Under the pieces are notes generated by a model that was given only the letters and a program-made list of their open reading frames with translations, had not been told where the DNA came from and searched no databases. A stretch of DNA of 64,000 nt, from NCBI RefSeq assembly GCF_001580545.1, contig NZ_LRBG01000008.1:112911-176910 (forward strand), written 5' to 3'. Within the stretch, counting starts at the first letter, position 1. Every line of letters starts with the position of its first letter. The stretch comes from Paraburkholderia monticola. Lineage in GTDB: Bacteria; Pseudomonadota; Gammaproteobacteria; Burkholderiales; Burkholderiaceae. Positions 1 to 10,102 of the stretch are shown one piece after another. A program made the position numbers and the translations under genes.

Positions 1-603
1 CCCCAGCTTGTCCATCAGGCCTGTAAAACCGAAGCTGTCCATCAAGACGCCGATCGAACCGACGATGCTCGCCTTGTCGACATAAATCTTCTCCGCCGCG
101 GCGGCCGCGTAGTAGCCGCCCGACGCACACATATCGCCGACTACGACGTACAGCGGTATGGACGCATATTTGGCACGCAGCCGCCGAATCTCGCTGTTGA
201 TAATGCCCGCCTGCACCGGACTGCCTCCTGGGCTGTTGCAGTACAGGATCACGCCTGCCGTGTCGGAATCTTCGAACGCAGAATCGAGCGCAGTGTTGAT
301 ATCTTCAGCGTTTGCGTTCGTATCCGTCGCGATCTCACCATCAAGTGAAATCATCGCCGTATGACGGCCGGTAGTGGCAACCCGCTCGCCCGAAAAGTTC
401 AGCACGCCCCACACGGCCAGCACGAGCACGGCGAGGAACACAAAGCGGAAGAATATTCGCCAGCGCCGCGCGGCGCGTTGCTCCGTGATCGCGGCGAGGG
501 CAATGCGCTCGAGAGCTGCCCGCTCCCAGCCCGGCTCGTCGGCGGACGGACGGGAGCGGCCGCCCGAGGCCGGGTCTTTTTCGGGGGTCAAATTGTCGGA
601 CAT
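1..603 (-). CDS. sppA: Signal peptide peptidase SppA (S49), C-terminal part outside window
   Basis: Inner-membrane serine protease that degrades signal peptides left after secretion. 201 residues are visible; the gene runs off the left edge. The start ATG at 603 gives a charged N-terminus, a single membrane anchor at about residues 50-68, then the S49 fold. The nucleophile context ASGGYY follows VVVGDMC, and the GSIGV segment comes next. The catalytic lysine of the short SppA form would lie beyond the edge. It is the last visible gene of a minus-strand block after rluC, the HAD phosphatase and the Rieske gene, with 28 bp to the Rieske stop, so co-transcription is likely. The ribosome site before this ATG is poor, but no better in-frame start exists. 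Confidence 0.9.
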   Translation of the reverse strand, partial: MSDNLTPEKDPASGGRSRPSADEPGWERAALERIALAAITEQRAARRWRIFFRFVFLAVLVLAVWGVLNFSGERVATTGRHTAMISLDGEIATDTNANAEDINTALDSAFEDSDTAGVILYCNSPGGSPVQAGIINSEIRRLRAKYASIPLYVVVGDMCASGGYYAAAAAEKIYVDKASIVGSIGVLMDSFGFTGLMDKLG

Positions 604-631
604 GCGGAGAGTGGAAAGATTGAAAGGAAAA

Positions 632-1045
632 TCAGCGCGAGAGCGGCATCAATTCGCCGTCAGGCAGCCAGAATACCGCACGGCCCTCGCGCGTATCGCG
701 CTCCTCGACCTGTACGGGGCGCAATCTGCCTCCGCGACACGGACCACCCACGCATTTGCCGGTATCTGGCGCGTAAATCGCGCCATGTGTCGCGCACATC
801 AAGTATAAGCCGGACGATTCGAAGAACCGCCCCTCCTGCCAATCCAGCTCCATCGGCACATGCGCGCAGCGATTCAGATAGCCGTATGCGCGGCCATCAT
901 AGCGGACGAAGAACACCACCACCTCCTGTCCGCCGAGTTGCGCTTCGCGTCGGATGCCGTCACCGCCGTCGACCAGTTCGTCGGACGAGCAGATGCGCAC
1001 GGCCTGCGCAGCAGCGGCAGCAGCCTCGACGCCGTCGGTGCTCAT
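632..1045 (-). CDS. Rieske [2Fe-2S] domain protein
   Basis: Small soluble Rieske-type ferredoxin of 137 residues. The cluster ligands are visible as C60-x-H62 and C84-x2-H87, the second in the context LMCATHGAIY, so both halves of the Rieske site are intact. There is no signal peptide or membrane segment, which sets it apart from the bc1 Rieske protein. The start overlaps the stop of the HAD phosphatase gene by 4 bp (ATGA), implying translational coupling. This rluC-phosphatase-Rieske-sppA order is common in Burkholderiales. The electron donor and acceptor are not known from the sequence. Confidence 0.9.
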   Translation of the reverse strand: MSTDGVEAAAAAAQAVRICSSDELVDGGDGIRREAQLGGQEVVVFFVRYDGRAYGYLNRCAHVPMELDWQEGRFFESSGLYLMCATHGAIYAPDTGKCVGGPCRGGRLRPVQVEERDTREGRAVFWLPDGELMPLSR

Positions 1046-1701
1046 GCGTTCTCCCGCAACCAGCCGGACAGATCGCTGACGCTCGACGCGACGAACTTCG
1101 GCGACATCGCATTCAGCGAATTCGCCGGATGCGCACCATAGGTCACCCCGATGCCCGTCACGCCGGCGTTGAGCGCCATCTGCAAATCGTGCGTCGTATC
1201 GCCGATCATGACGGTGCGCGCGATGTCCTGCCCCAATTCCCGGGTCAGCTCGTGCAGCATCGCCGGATGCGGCTTCGAGAAGGTTTCGTCAGCGCAGCGC
1301 GTGCCGTCAAACAGGCTCGTCAGGCGAGCCTGGTCGAGCGCGCGGTTCAGCCCGACGCGGCTCTTGCCGGTCGCGACCGCGAGCAGGTAGCCGAGGTCGC
1401 GCAACTCCTGAAGCATCTCGCGCACCCCAGGGAAGAGTTCGGTGGTCTGGTCTTTTACCAGAAAATGAAAGCGGTAGCGCTCAGATAGCCGCGGATAGTC
1501 GACCGGATCGAGCGTCGGCGCGGCAATCTGCAGTGCGTCGCGCAGGCCGAGGCCGATCACATAGCTCGCGGCTTCGTCGGCGGGAACCGGCAAGCCGAGG
1601 TCACGACACGCCGCCTGGATGCTGCGCGTGATGTGCACGGTCGAATCCATCAGCGTGCCATCCCAGTCAAACACGATCAGGTCAAATTGCTCTCTAGCCA
1701 T
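1042..1701 (-). CDS. HAD-family hydrolase, phosphoglycolate phosphatase-like
   Basis: Cytosolic HAD phosphatase of 219 residues. Motif I FDWDGTLMDST near residues 10-20 carries the nucleophile and acid/base aspartates. The motif III lysine lies in the TFSKPHP stretch, and motif IV is MIGDTTHDLQMA. The alpha-helical cap between motifs I and II fits the Gph/PGP subfamily. The natural substrate cannot be told from sequence; phosphoglycolate is the usual annotation. Its 5' end overlaps the rluC stop by 8 bp and its 3' end overlaps the Rieske start by 4 bp, so it sits in a tight operon with them. Confidence 0.88.
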   Translation of the reverse strand: MAREQFDLIVFDWDGTLMDSTVHITRSIQAACRDLGLPVPADEAASYVIGLGLRDALQIAAPTLDPVDYPRLSERYRFHFLVKDQTTELFPGVREMLQELRDLGYLLAVATGKSRVGLNRALDQARLTSLFDGTRCADETFSKPHPAMLHELTRELGQDIARTVMIGDTTHDLQMALNAGVTGIGVTYGAHPANSLNAMSPKFVASSVSDLSGWLRENA

Positions 1702-2740
1702 GCAAGGTCGTCTCCGGGTTGGACCCAGTTCGAAGTTCGTTGAGTTGGTCGATAAAGCCGCGGCAATCGGCCGGCAGCGGCGCCTCCAGCTGCAGAGGCG
1801 CGCCAGTGGCCGGATGCGTGAGCTTAAGCCGATAAGCGTGCAAAAACATACGTTTGATGCCCGGCTTCGCGTTGGCGCGCGCGAGCGCCTTGTTCAGCGC
1901 GAAATCGCCGTATTTGGCGTCGCCGACGATCGGCAGCGCCAGATGTTGCAGATGCACGCGAATCTGATGCGTGCGCCCCGTTTTCAGTTCGGCCTCCAGC
2001 AGCGCGTAGTCCGGCCAGCGGTCGATCAGATTGAAGACCGTGTGGGACGCGAGGCCATCCGCCTGGACGCGCACCCGGCGCTCGCCGTCGGCGGTCAGAT
2101 ACTTATGCAGCGGCTCCTTCACCGCGCGGCGGCGGCCCCAGTCGCTCGCCCATTCGCCGTGCACGCACGCGTAGTAGCGCTTGTCCATGCGGTTCTCGCG
2201 AATCTGCTCGTGCAGATTGACGAGCGCCGCGCGCTTTTTCGCTAGCATCAGGATGCCCGAGGTCTCGCGATCCAGCCGATGCACGAGTTCGAGGAACTTC
2301 GCCTGCGGCCGCGCCGCGCGCATCTGCTCGATCACGCCGAACGCGACGCCGCTGCCACCGTGGACCGCGACCCCGGCCGGCTTGTCGATCACGAGAAGAT
2401 GCTCGTCTTCGAACAGGATGTGAAAGCCGCCCTCGGGCACAGGCACGTGGGCCGGGACCTCATTGGGCTGCGCGACGCGGATCGGCGGCACGCGCACCAG
2501 ATCGCCCAGCTCGAGCCGGTATTGCGCGTCGATACGACCCTTGTTGACCCGCACTTCGCCGCTACGCAGAATGCGGTAAATATGGCTCTTCGGCACGCCC
2601 TTACAGACGCGCAACAGGAAATTATCGATACGCTGACCGGCCGAGCTGTCGTCGATTTCGATCAGCGAAACCTGGTCGCTTGCGACCGATCCGGCCGCGC
2701 CTGCAACCGATCTCTGGGATGTTTTGCCTAACTCTTTCAT
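1694..2740 (-). CDS. rluC: 23S rRNA pseudouridine synthase RluC
   Basis: Isomerises uridines in 23S rRNA (positions 955, 2504 and 2580 in E. coli numbering) to pseudouridine. The 348-residue protein has an N-terminal S4 RNA-binding domain (about 35-85, QRIDNFLLRV) and a RluA-type catalytic domain with the signature HRLDRETSG, where Asp157 is the catalytic residue. The reading frame stays open far upstream, but homologues begin at MKELGK, so I take ATG 2740; the upstream extension looks like non-coding leader. It is the first gene of the minus-strand block that continues to sppA, transcribed divergently from rne. Confidence 0.93.
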   Translation of the reverse strand: MKELGKTSQRSVAGAAGSVASDQVSLIEIDDSSAGQRIDNFLLRVCKGVPKSHIYRILRSGEVRVNKGRIDAQYRLELGDLVRVPPIRVAQPNEVPAHVPVPEGGFHILFEDEHLLVIDKPAGVAVHGGSGVAFGVIEQMRAARPQAKFLELVHRLDRETSGILMLAKKRAALVNLHEQIRENRMDKRYYACVHGEWASDWGRRRAVKEPLHKYLTADGERRVRVQADGLASHTVFNLIDRWPDYALLEAELKTGRTHQIRVHLQHLALPIVGDAKYGDFALNKALARANAKPGIKRMFLHAYRLKLTHPATGAPLQLEAPLPADCRGFIDQLNELRTGSNPETTLHG

Positions 2741-3063
2741 TCTGAATATAATTTGCCCAGCAGTCCGCGACGGCCGGCGCAGTGTCCGGAATGCGGGTGG
2801 ACTGCACGAGCGCAAGCGATAAACCGTTATTTTACTTGCGCCGGGGTCTGGTTGCTCGCCCTGAAAATGAGATGCAACAAGTTGCACGCACGAAGTCAGC
2901 ACCCGGCAGGGACGGCGCCCATAGGCGCGTTCGGTCAAGGTCGGCTTCGACGGTAACGGAATTTTGGTTAAAAAGAATTTAGCTTTCAGCTTCGCGTTTC
3001 CGGGTGTATGACGCCCTGCTGGACGAAGCTGCAAGTCGCGAAAATACGGCGTGCGCCCGAGGC

Positions 3064-3084
3064 GTCTTGTAGAAAGTACAAGAC
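3064..3084 (+). other. Perfect hairpin in rne leader
   Basis: GTCTTGTA, loop GAAAG, TACAAGAC: an 8-bp perfect inverted repeat about 385 nt upstream of the rne start. No T-run follows, so it is not an intrinsic terminator. It may be a leader structure used in RNase E autoregulation, or an operator. Confidence 0.5.
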
Positions 3085-3303
3085 ATGGCGACGTCAAAAG
3101 AAGGTGAGACACCCCCAGCAGGATAAGACGCGCCGCCTGCGCGAACTTCCCGTTGCGGCATGACCGCGGACTTCGGCCCTTCGCTCGCGCGCCCATTTGG
3201 CGCGCCGGCTTCCCAGGACGAAGACTTATGAAGGTCTGCTGGCAAACCGCGGCGTGTCAGGCCATGATTTGAAGCCGTGTTCGCATGTGCCCTGCGGCAC
3301 CGT

Positions 3304-3322
3304 GCCCATTTTTTTATTGGGC
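3304..3322 (+). other. U-loop hairpin in rne leader
   Basis: GCCCA and TGGGC flank a nine-base loop made almost only of T. A GC-rich stem with a single-stranded U-rich loop in the rne leader is what an RNase E sensing or cleavage site would look like. It lies about 145 nt before the start codon. Confidence 0.4.
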
Positions 3323-3467
3323 CGGGCCCTCTCAGGCAATTCTCCCGCCATCTTTCCCGCTCCAGCGTGCTTGTGAAAACACAATAAGACGCGGCGCGCC
3401 CGCCCCCTCCGCTTTCGCGACTGACAACCGCGCAGCTGGGCCGGCGAGGCCGCTCTGGAGTCGTTCA

Positions 3468-6400
3468 ATGAAACGAATGTTGTTCAACGCGACGCAGCAG
3501 GAAGAACTGCGCGTCGCCATCGTCGATGGGCAAAAACTCATCGACATCGACATCGAAACCGCCGGCCGCGAACAGCGCAAAGGCAATATTTACAAGGGCA
3601 TCATTACGCGCATCGAGCCTTCGCTCGAGGCCTGCTTCGTCAATTACGGCGAAGACCGCCACGGCTTCCTGCCGTTTAAGGAAGTCGCCCGCCAGTACTT
3701 CCGCGAAGGCGTCGACATGCGTTCCGCACGCATCCAGGACGCGCTGAAGGAAGGTCAGGAACTGATCGTCCAGGTCGAGAAAGAAGAACGCGGCAACAAG
3801 GGCGCGGCCCTGACCACGTTCATCTCGCTCGCCGGCCGCTATCTGGTGCTGATGCCGAATAACCCGCGTGGCGGCGGCGTGTCGCGCCGGATCGAGGGCG
3901 ACGACCGTCAGGAACTGCGCGAAACCATGGCGCAGCTGCAATTGCCGGAAGGCATGAGCATCATCGCGCGCACGGCCGGCATCGGCCGCAGCGCCGAAGA
4001 GCTGCAGTGGGACCTGAACTACCTGATGCAACTGTGGCGCGCGATCGAAGCCGCGTCGCAAAGCGGCACGAACGGTCAGCCGATGCTGATCTATCTCGAA
4101 TCGAGCCTCGTGATCCGCGCGATTCGCGATTACTTCCAGCCCGATATCGGTGAAATCCTGATCGACACGACCGAAATCCATGACCAGGCGCGCGCCTTCA
4201 TGGATATCGTGATGCCGGACAACGTCAGCAAGGTGAAGCGCTACCACGACGACGTGCCGCTCTTCTCGCGCTTCCAGATCGAGCACCAGATCGAAACCGC
4301 GTACTCGCGCACGGTGCCGCTGCCGTCGGGCGGCGCGATCGTGATCGACCACACCGAAGCGCTCGTCGCGATCGACGTGAACTCGGCTCGCGCGACCAAG
4401 GGCGCGGACATCGAGGAAACGGCCGCGCGCACGAACCTCGAAGCCGCCGACGAAGTCGCCCGCCAGTTGCGTCTGCGCGACCTGGGCGGCCTGATCGTGA
4501 TCGACTTCATCGACATGGAATCGGCGAAGAGCCAGCGCGAAGTCGAGCAGCGCCTGAAAGACGCGCTGAAGCACGACCGCGCCCGCGTGCAAATGGGCAA
4601 GATCTCGCGCTTCGGCCTGATGGAGCTGTCGCGCCAGCGTCTGCGTCCGGCCCTGTCGGAAGGCAGCCACGTGACGTGCCCGCGCTGTAACGGCACGGGC
4701 CACATCCGCGATACCGAATCGTCCGCGCTGCAAGTGCTGCGGATCATTCAGGAAGAAGCAATGAAGGAAAACACCGCGGCGATCCACTGCCAGGTGCCGG
4801 TCGAAGTGACCGCCTTCCTGTTGAACGAGAAGCGGGCCGAAATCAACAAGATCGAGTCGCGTTTCAAGGTCAATGTCGTGCTGATCCCGAACAAGCACCT
4901 CGACACGCCGCACTACAAGCTCGAGCGTCTGCGCCACGACGACGCGCGCCTCGACGATCCGCGCGCATCGTGGAAGATGGCCGAAGAAGCGGCCCGCGAA
5001 CTCGAATCGGAAACCGGCTACAGCAAGCGCGCCGAAGAAGTGAAGCCGAAGCAGGAAGCGGCGGTCAAGGGCATCACGCCCGAGAAGCCGGCGCCGAGCG
5101 CTCCGGTCCGCCCGGCGGCGACGCCCGCTCCGGTCGCGGTAACGCCGGCCAGCGGCGGCTTCATCGGCTGGTTGAAGAATCTGTTCGGCATGCAGCCGGC
5201 TGCTCCGGCGCCCGCCGCACCGGCCACGACCGACAAGCAGGCCCGTCCGCAACGCGGCGAGCGCACGGAGCGTGGTGAGCGCACGGGCGAGCGTGGCGGC
5301 GATCGCAACCGCAATCGCCGTGGCGGCGCAGGCGGACGCGACGCGGCAGGCCGCGGCGAAGGCGTAACCGGCAGCCGTCAGGCGCAAGGTCAGCAGCCGT
5401 CGCAGCGTCGCGAGGAACGCGAAGGCCGTGAGGCACGCGAGGGCCGCGAGCCGCGCGCCCCGCGTGAGCAGCGCGAACCGCGTGAAGGCCGTGAACCGCG
5501 TGAAGCACGTGAAGCACGTGAGCCGCGCGAGGCTCGCGAGCGCGACAGCCGTGGCGCCGAGCGCGCGGAAGCCGTCGAAGGCACGGCACGCGCCGAGCGT
5601 CAGGAACGCGGCGAACGCCGCGAGCGTGGCGAGCGCGCTGAACGCGTCGAGCGTGGCGAGCGTCGCAAGCCGCAGGCGGAAACCGCCGCGGCGCTGACGC
5701 AAACCGACGCGCAGGCCGCCGACGAACTGGCGCGCAACCGCGCGGCAGCGGGTGAAAACGGCGTGCCGGTCGATCAGGAAGCCGTCGCACGTGAGGGTGA
5801 AGAGCGTCGTCGCCGCCGTCGCGGCCGTCGTGGTGGCCGTCGCGAGCGTGAAGAGGACGTGAACGGCAATCTCGCCGCGGACGTCGCGGAAGCAGAAGGC
5901 GACAACGTTGCCGCCAGCGACGAAGCACCGGTGCGCGCCGAGCGCCCGGTCGAGCACGCACCTGAAGCCAGCGCAACGAAGGACGTGACGCCGGTCGAAG
6001 TGGTCGTCGCCGCTGTCGCGACGGAAACCGTGGTCGTGACCGAACTGCACGCAGCAGCCGAAACGCCGGCTCTGGCCGCGGAAAATGCCGCGAAGACCGA
6101 AAAGATCGTGCCGGTCGAAGAGGCTCCGGCGGCATCGATCGAACCGGTCACGGCGGTGGAACCGGCTATTGAAACGCCGGCGCAAGCCGCGCAAGCTGCG
6201 CCGGCCACGAGCGAACCGGTCGCGACGTTTGCCCCGAGCGAACCGGTCGCCCATGCCGAAGCGCCGGCAGTCGAGCCGGCAGTAGAAGTGCAGCCGGCCG
6301 TCCAGACCGAACCGCAAGCCGCCCCGGCCGCGTTCGACATCGCGGCTCCGGCCACGGTCGTCGAGGCGCCGGCAGCCGAACCGGCTCCGCAGGCCGAGAT

Positions 6401-6704
6401 CGTCGAACCGCAACCGGTCGTCGCAACGGAACCGGCTGTGGTCGAACCGGCGCCGGTCGCCGCGGCCCCGCAGCAGGCTCCCGCCCGTAGCGCCACGCCC
6501 GCCGCATCGGCCGACGCGCTGAAGCCGATCCTCGAGCAGGCTGGCCTGATCTGGGTGAACACCGACGCCGACAAGCTGCGCGCCGCGCAGGAAGCGGCGG
6601 CGCAGACGGTCAAGCCGCCGCGCGTGGCCCGTGAGCGCAAGGCGTTGCCACCGGTCGACAGCACGCCGATGCAGCAGGTCGAAACGGTCAAGCATCCGCA
6701 GTAA
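3468..6704 (+). CDS. rne: Ribonuclease E
   Basis: Essential endoribonuclease and degradosome scaffold, 1078 residues from ATG 3468 (MKRMLFNAT). The catalytic half shows the S1 domain (about 37-120), the DNase I-like site with Asp303 in [12 protein letters not shown], and the Zn-link CPRC at Cys404/Cys407, the same numbering as E. coli. A short amphipathic stretch [12 protein letters not shown] at about 563-574 matches the position of the membrane-anchoring segment. The C-terminal half (about 590-1078) is disordered: an Arg/Glu-rich RNA-binding region, an [12 protein letters not shown] patch, then a long Ala/Pro/Glu/Val tail. The frame is open upstream to 3285, but the conserved start is 3468. 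A strong terminator follows. Confidence 0.97.
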   Translation: MKRMLFNATQQEELRVAIVDGQKLIDIDIETAGREQRKGNIYKGIITRIEPSLEACFVNYGEDRHGFLPFKEVARQYFREGVDMRSARIQDALKEGQELIVQVEKEERGNKGAALTTFISLAGRYLVLMPNNPRGGGVSRRIEGDDRQELRETMAQLQLPEGMSIIARTAGIGRSAEELQWDLNYLMQLWRAIEAASQSGTNGQPMLIYLESSLVIRAIRDYFQPDIGEILIDTTEIHDQARAFMDIVMPDNVSKVKRYHDDVPLFSRFQIEHQIETAYSRTVPLPSGGAIVIDHTEALVAIDVNSARATKGADIEETAARTNLEAADEVARQLRLRDLGGLIVIDFIDMESAKSQREVEQRLKDALKHDRARVQMGKISRFGLMELSRQRLRPALSEGSHVTCPRCNGTGHIRDTESSALQVLRIIQEEAMKENTAAIHCQVPVEVTAFLLNEKRAEINKIESRFKVNVVLIPNKHLDTPHYKLERLRHDDARLDDPRASWKMAEEAARELESETGYSKRAEEVKPKQEAAVKGITPEKPAPSAPVRPAATPAPVAVTPASGGFIGWLKNLFGMQPAAPAPAAPATTDKQARPQRGERTERGERTGERGGDRNRNRRGGAGGRDAAGRGEGVTGSRQAQGQQPSQRREEREGREAREGREPRAPREQREPREGREPREAREAREPREARERDSRGAERAEAVEGTARAERQERGERRERGERAERVERGERRKPQAETAAALTQTDAQAADELARNRAAAGENGVPVDQEAVAREGEERRRRRRGRRGGRREREEDVNGNLAADVAEAEGDNVAASDEAPVRAERPVEHAPEASATKDVTPVEVVVAAVATETVVVTELHAAAETPALAAENAAKTEKIVPVEEAPAASIEPVTAVEPAIETPAQAAQAAPATSEPVATFAPSEPVAHAEAPAVEPAVEVQPAVQTEPQAAPAAFDIAAPATVVEAPAAEPAPQAEIVEPQPVVATEPAVVEPAPVAAAPQQAPARSATPAASADALKPILEQAGLIWVNTDADKLRAAQEAAAQTVKPPRVARERKALPPVDSTPMQQVETVKHPQ

Positions 6705-6722
6705 GCCGCTTCGTTGTTAGCG

Positions 6723-6758
6723 AAAAAGCCCGCCCTTTCCGGCGGGCTTTTTCTTTTT
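6723..6758 (+). terminator. Intrinsic terminator after rne
   Basis: AAAAAGCCCGCC pairs with GGCGGGCTTTTT across a six-base loop, followed by more T. It starts 19 bp after the rne stop and separates rne from the moaA block. Confidence 0.92.
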
Positions 6759-6894
6759 GTGGCCATTTGGGCCACGAGCCGCGTCATGCCGCTCCCCGTA
6801 TACCCCGACAACGCCCGCCGCCGGCCTGCTGCCACGGGCATTTCCGATAGAATGAATCATCCGCTGTCCGTTCAAGCATCCGACGAAGCATTTC

Positions 6895-8004
6895 ATGTCC
6901 CGACGCATCATTCCCGTTGCCGATCTCACCGCGGCGCCGGTCATCGCCGGCCCGGCGCAGACGCCTAGCGGCGAGCTGCACGACGCGCTCGCGCGTCCGC
7001 TGCGCGATCTGCGCATCTCGGTGACGGACCGCTGCAACTTCCGCTGCGTCTACTGCATGCCGCGCGCAGTGTTCGACAAGGACTACGCGTTCCTGCCGCA
7101 CAGCGCCCTGCTGAGCTTCGAGGAGATCGAACGTCTCGCGCAGCTGTTCGTCGCGCACGGCGTCGAGAAAATTCGCCTGACCGGCGGCGAGCCGCTGCTG
7201 CGCAAAAACCTCGAATTCCTGATCGACCGGCTCGCCCGCTTGACCACGCCTGCGGGCCGTCCGCTCGATCTCACGCTGACCACGAACGGTTCGCTGCTCG
7301 CGCGCAAGGCCCGCAGCCTGAAGGACGCAGGCCTCACGCGCGTGACCGTCAGCCTCGACGCGCTCGACGACGCGCTCTTCCGCCGCATGAACGACGCCGA
7401 CTTCGCTGTCGCAGACGTGCTCGACGGCATCGCTGCCGCACACGCGGTCGGGCTCGCGCCGCTCAAAGTGAACATGGTCGTCAAACGCGGTACCAACGAC
7501 GGCGAAATCGTGCCGATGGCACGTCATTTCAAAGGCACGGGCGCGGTGCTGCGGTTCATCGAATACATGGATGTCGGCACGTCGAACGGCTGGAACATGA
7601 CCGAAGTGCTGCCCTCCGCCGACGTCGTCTCGCGCATCGCCGAGCATTTCCCGCTGGTTCCGCTCGAAGCGCACAGCGCGGCCGAGACCGCGCAGCGCTG
7701 GGGCTATGTCGACGGCGGCGGTGAGATCGGTGTGATTTCGAGCGTCACGCGCGCGTTCTGCGGCAATTGCACGCGAGCGCGTTTGTCGACCGAGGGCAAG
7801 CTGTACCTGTGTCTATTCGCGGCGACCGGCCACGATCTTCGCGCCTTGCTGCGAGGCGGCGCGAACGATGCCGAGATCGCCACCGCCATCGCCGAAATCT
7901 GGCAGGGCCGCAGCGACCGCTACTCGCAACTGCGCGGCAGCCAGCCAGCCGATCCGCACGAGCCGACCGGACGGCGCGTCGAAATGTCTTACATCGGCGG
8001 CTGA
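6895..8004 (+). CDS. moaA: GTP 3',8-cyclase MoaA
   Basis: Radical SAM enzyme that converts GTP to 3',8-cyclo-GTP, the first step of molybdopterin synthesis. The 369-residue protein has the N-terminal SAM cluster motif C47-x3-C51-x2-C54 (CNFRCVYC) and the C-terminal substrate-binding [4Fe-4S] cysteines in [11 protein letters not shown]...LCLF. It ends in the usual Gly-Gly tail (YIGG) that stimulates catalysis. mobA and moeA follow on the same strand, so the three form a molybdenum cofactor operon; mog lies far away at 49.9 kb. Confidence 0.97.
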   Translation: MSRRIIPVADLTAAPVIAGPAQTPSGELHDALARPLRDLRISVTDRCNFRCVYCMPRAVFDKDYAFLPHSALLSFEEIERLAQLFVAHGVEKIRLTGGEPLLRKNLEFLIDRLARLTTPAGRPLDLTLTTNGSLLARKARSLKDAGLTRVTVSLDALDDALFRRMNDADFAVADVLDGIAAAHAVGLAPLKVNMVVKRGTNDGEIVPMARHFKGTGAVLRFIEYMDVGTSNGWNMTEVLPSADVVSRIAEHFPLVPLEAHSAAETAQRWGYVDGGGEIGVISSVTRAFCGNCTRARLSTEGKLYLCLFAATGHDLRALLRGGANDAEIATAIAEIWQGRSDRYSQLRGSQPADPHEPTGRRVEMSYIGG

Positions 8005-8019
8005 GCGGCCGGCCGACGC

Positions 8020-8646
8020 ATGCCCATCCCCCGCGAACAGATCACTGGCCTCGTGCTCGCGGGCGGGCGCGGCACGCGCATGGGCGGCGTCGACAAGGGG
8101 CTGCAGCCGCTCCACGGCGAACCACTGGCCGCTCACGTGTTGCGGCGGCTCGCGCCACAGACCGGAGCGCTGATGATCAGCGCGAACCGCCACCCCGACA
8201 CCTATGCGGCGCTCGGCGCACCGTACCGCGCGAAGCTCGTCACCGACACCCTCCCCGATTTTCCCGGCCCGCTCGCCGGCATGCTCGCCGGACTGCGCGC
8301 AGCAGGCACCACGCACCTGCTGAGCGCACCCTGCGATTCGCCATGGCTGCCGGCCGACCTCGCCACGCGCCTCGCGCGCGCACTCGACACGAACGACGCC
8401 GACATCGCCACCGTCACCACCGTCGACGCCCACGGCGAAACATCACTGCACCCGGTGTTCGCGCTGTTGCGCACCTGCGTCGCAGACGACCTGGCGGCAT
8501 TTCTGGCCGCCGGCGAGCGCAAGGTCCGCGCGTGGTACGCACGCCACAAGACGGTCGAAGTCGTCTTTACCGACGAGCGCGCGTTCTACAATGCCAACTC
8601 GTTACAAGAACTCGCCGACCTCGAACGTGATCGAGGCCCCGGCTGA
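8020..8646 (+). CDS. mobA: Molybdenum cofactor guanylyltransferase MobA
   Basis: Transfers GMP from GTP to molybdopterin to make the bis-MGD cofactor. The 208-residue protein begins with the nucleotidyltransferase loop LAGGRGTRMGGVDKGL (about 11-26). The Mg-binding region reads SAPCDSPWLP, and the LPDFPGPLAGML motif is typical of MobA. It starts 15 bp after moaA and precedes moeA by 61 bp, which supports one transcript. Its presence implies that the organism uses MGD-type molybdoenzymes such as nitrate reductase or formate dehydrogenase. Confidence 0.95.
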   Translation: MPIPREQITGLVLAGGRGTRMGGVDKGLQPLHGEPLAAHVLRRLAPQTGALMISANRHPDTYAALGAPYRAKLVTDTLPDFPGPLAGMLAGLRAAGTTHLLSAPCDSPWLPADLATRLARALDTNDADIATVTTVDAHGETSLHPVFALLRTCVADDLAAFLAAGERKVRAWYARHKTVEVVFTDERAFYNANSLQELADLERDRGPG

Positions 8647-8707
8647 CATCCGCTCCGGCCGCACGGCAATAGCCGCGCCGGCCTCCGGTCGCGACGCCTA
8701 GCTCTTC

Positions 8708-10024
8708 ATGACCACGCTCAACGACTTTTCCCGCTGCGTCGCGCAGTACGATCCTCACGCGCTACCCGTCCCGGCCGCTCAGGCGATCGTCCGGCAGTGG
8801 GCGACGCCGGTCGTGGCGATCGAGCGCGTGGCATTGCGTGACGCGCTCGACCGCGTGCTCGCCGCCGATATCGTCTCGCCGATCGACGTACCCGCACACG
8901 ACAACTCCGCGATGGACGGCTACGCGTTCAACTCCGCGGCACTCGCAAGCGGTACGCGAGGCGCCGCGGACAGCGTCGAGCTGACGGTAGCCGGCAAGGC
9001 GCTCGCGGGCCATCCATTTGCGGGCCAGGTTGCGGCGAATCAGTGCGTGCGCGTAATGACGGGCGCCTGCCTGCCCGCCGGTTGCGACACCGTCGTGCCG
9101 CAGGAACGGGTCGAGCGCGACAGCGCGGCGTCCACGTCGATCCGTTTCGCCGCCAGCGCGATCACGGCGGGCGCGAACCGCCGCCGCGCCGGCGAAGATC
9201 TCGCGCGCGGCCACGTCGCGCTGCGTGCCGGACGCATCGTGCGCGCCTCGGACCTCGGCTTGCTCGCGTCGCTCGGCATCGGCGAAGTCAGCGTGCGCCG
9301 GCGTCTGCGCGTCGCGTTCTTTTCGACCGGCGACGAGCTGCGCTCGCTCGGCGAACCGCTCGACGCCGGCTCGGTCTACGACAGCAACCGCTACACGCTG
9401 TTTGCGATGTTGCGGCGCCTGAATGTCGACGCGCTCGATCTCGGCGTCGTGCGCGACGAGCCTGCCGCGCTCGAAGCCGCGCTGCGGAGCGCCGCGGCCA
9501 ATGCCGACGTGGTGCTGACCTCGGGCGGCGTGTCGGTCGGCGAAGCGGACTTCACGAAGCAACTGCTGCAGACCTTCGGCGACGTGGCCTTCTGGAGTCT
9601 CGCCATGCGCCCCGGCCGGCCGCTCGCATTCGGCCGCCTATGGTCCGGCGCGCAGCCTGGACTCGGCAAACCTGCGCTATTCTTCGGCCTGCCGGGCAAT
9701 CCGGTCGCCGTGATGGTGACGTTCTACCAGATCGTGCGCGAGGCGCTGCTGCTGATGGCCGGCGCGACGCCGCGGCCGCTGCCGGTCATTCACGCGACGA
9801 GCCGCGTGGCGCTGGGCAAGCGCGCGGGCCGCACCGAATTCCAGCGCGGCATCGCCGAACAGGATGCGCACGGCCACTGGCACGTGAGCCCGACCGGTTC
9901 GCAAAGCTCGGGCGTGCTGAGCTCGATGAGCGAAGCGAACTGCTTCATCGTGCTTGGCCATGACGAGGGCGACATCGACGTCGGCGAACGCGTGTCGATC
10001 ATGCTGTTCGACGGGCTCATCTGA
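8708..10024 (+). CDS. moeA: Molybdopterin molybdenumtransferase MoeA
   Basis: Inserts molybdate into adenylylated molybdopterin. 438 residues, family length about 410. The N-terminal part carries the substrate motif DVPAHDNSAMDGYAF. The MoCF-type domain shows SGGVSVGEADFTK, and the segment after it reads FFGLPGNPVAVMVTF. The C-terminal beta domain is complete. It is the third gene of the moaA-mobA-moeA run. The start at ATG 8708 follows a region with no stronger ribosome site, but homologues begin near this methionine. Confidence 0.95.
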   Translation: MTTLNDFSRCVAQYDPHALPVPAAQAIVRQWATPVVAIERVALRDALDRVLAADIVSPIDVPAHDNSAMDGYAFNSAALASGTRGAADSVELTVAGKALAGHPFAGQVAANQCVRVMTGACLPAGCDTVVPQERVERDSAASTSIRFAASAITAGANRRRAGEDLARGHVALRAGRIVRASDLGLLASLGIGEVSVRRRLRVAFFSTGDELRSLGEPLDAGSVYDSNRYTLFAMLRRLNVDALDLGVVRDEPAALEAALRSAAANADVVLTSGGVSVGEADFTKQLLQTFGDVAFWSLAMRPGRPLAFGRLWSGAQPGLGKPALFFGLPGNPVAVMVTFYQIVREALLLMAGATPRPLPVIHATSRVALGKRAGRTEFQRGIAEQDAHGHWHVSPTGSQSSGVLSSMSEANCFIVLGHDEGDIDVGERVSIMLFDGLI

Positions 10025-10102
10025 GCTTGCGCGCCGCGCATCGATCGCACCCCATCGGCGCTTCACCCACTATCACTACTACGACATACGGGTTTGACTT
10101 AC

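Larger units (their letters stand above)
2741..3467 (+). promoter_or_regulatory. rluC-rne intergenic region and long rne leader
   Basis: 727 bp without a convincing gene between the divergent rluC and rne starts. Open frames here lack ribosome sites and have atypical codon use. The rne side carries two clear hairpins (3064-3084 and 3304-3322). A long leader is expected because RNase E commonly controls its own mRNA through the 5' untranslated region. I see no good -35/-10 pair that fixes the transcription start. Confidence 0.6.

Noticed and set aside
3465..6695. A 1076-codon open frame on the minus strand across rne
   Set aside because: It mirrors the codon pattern of rne on the opposite strand in GC-rich DNA. 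Its product is a meaningless Arg/Phe/Asp-rich string with no start signals, while the plus-strand frame is clearly RNase E.
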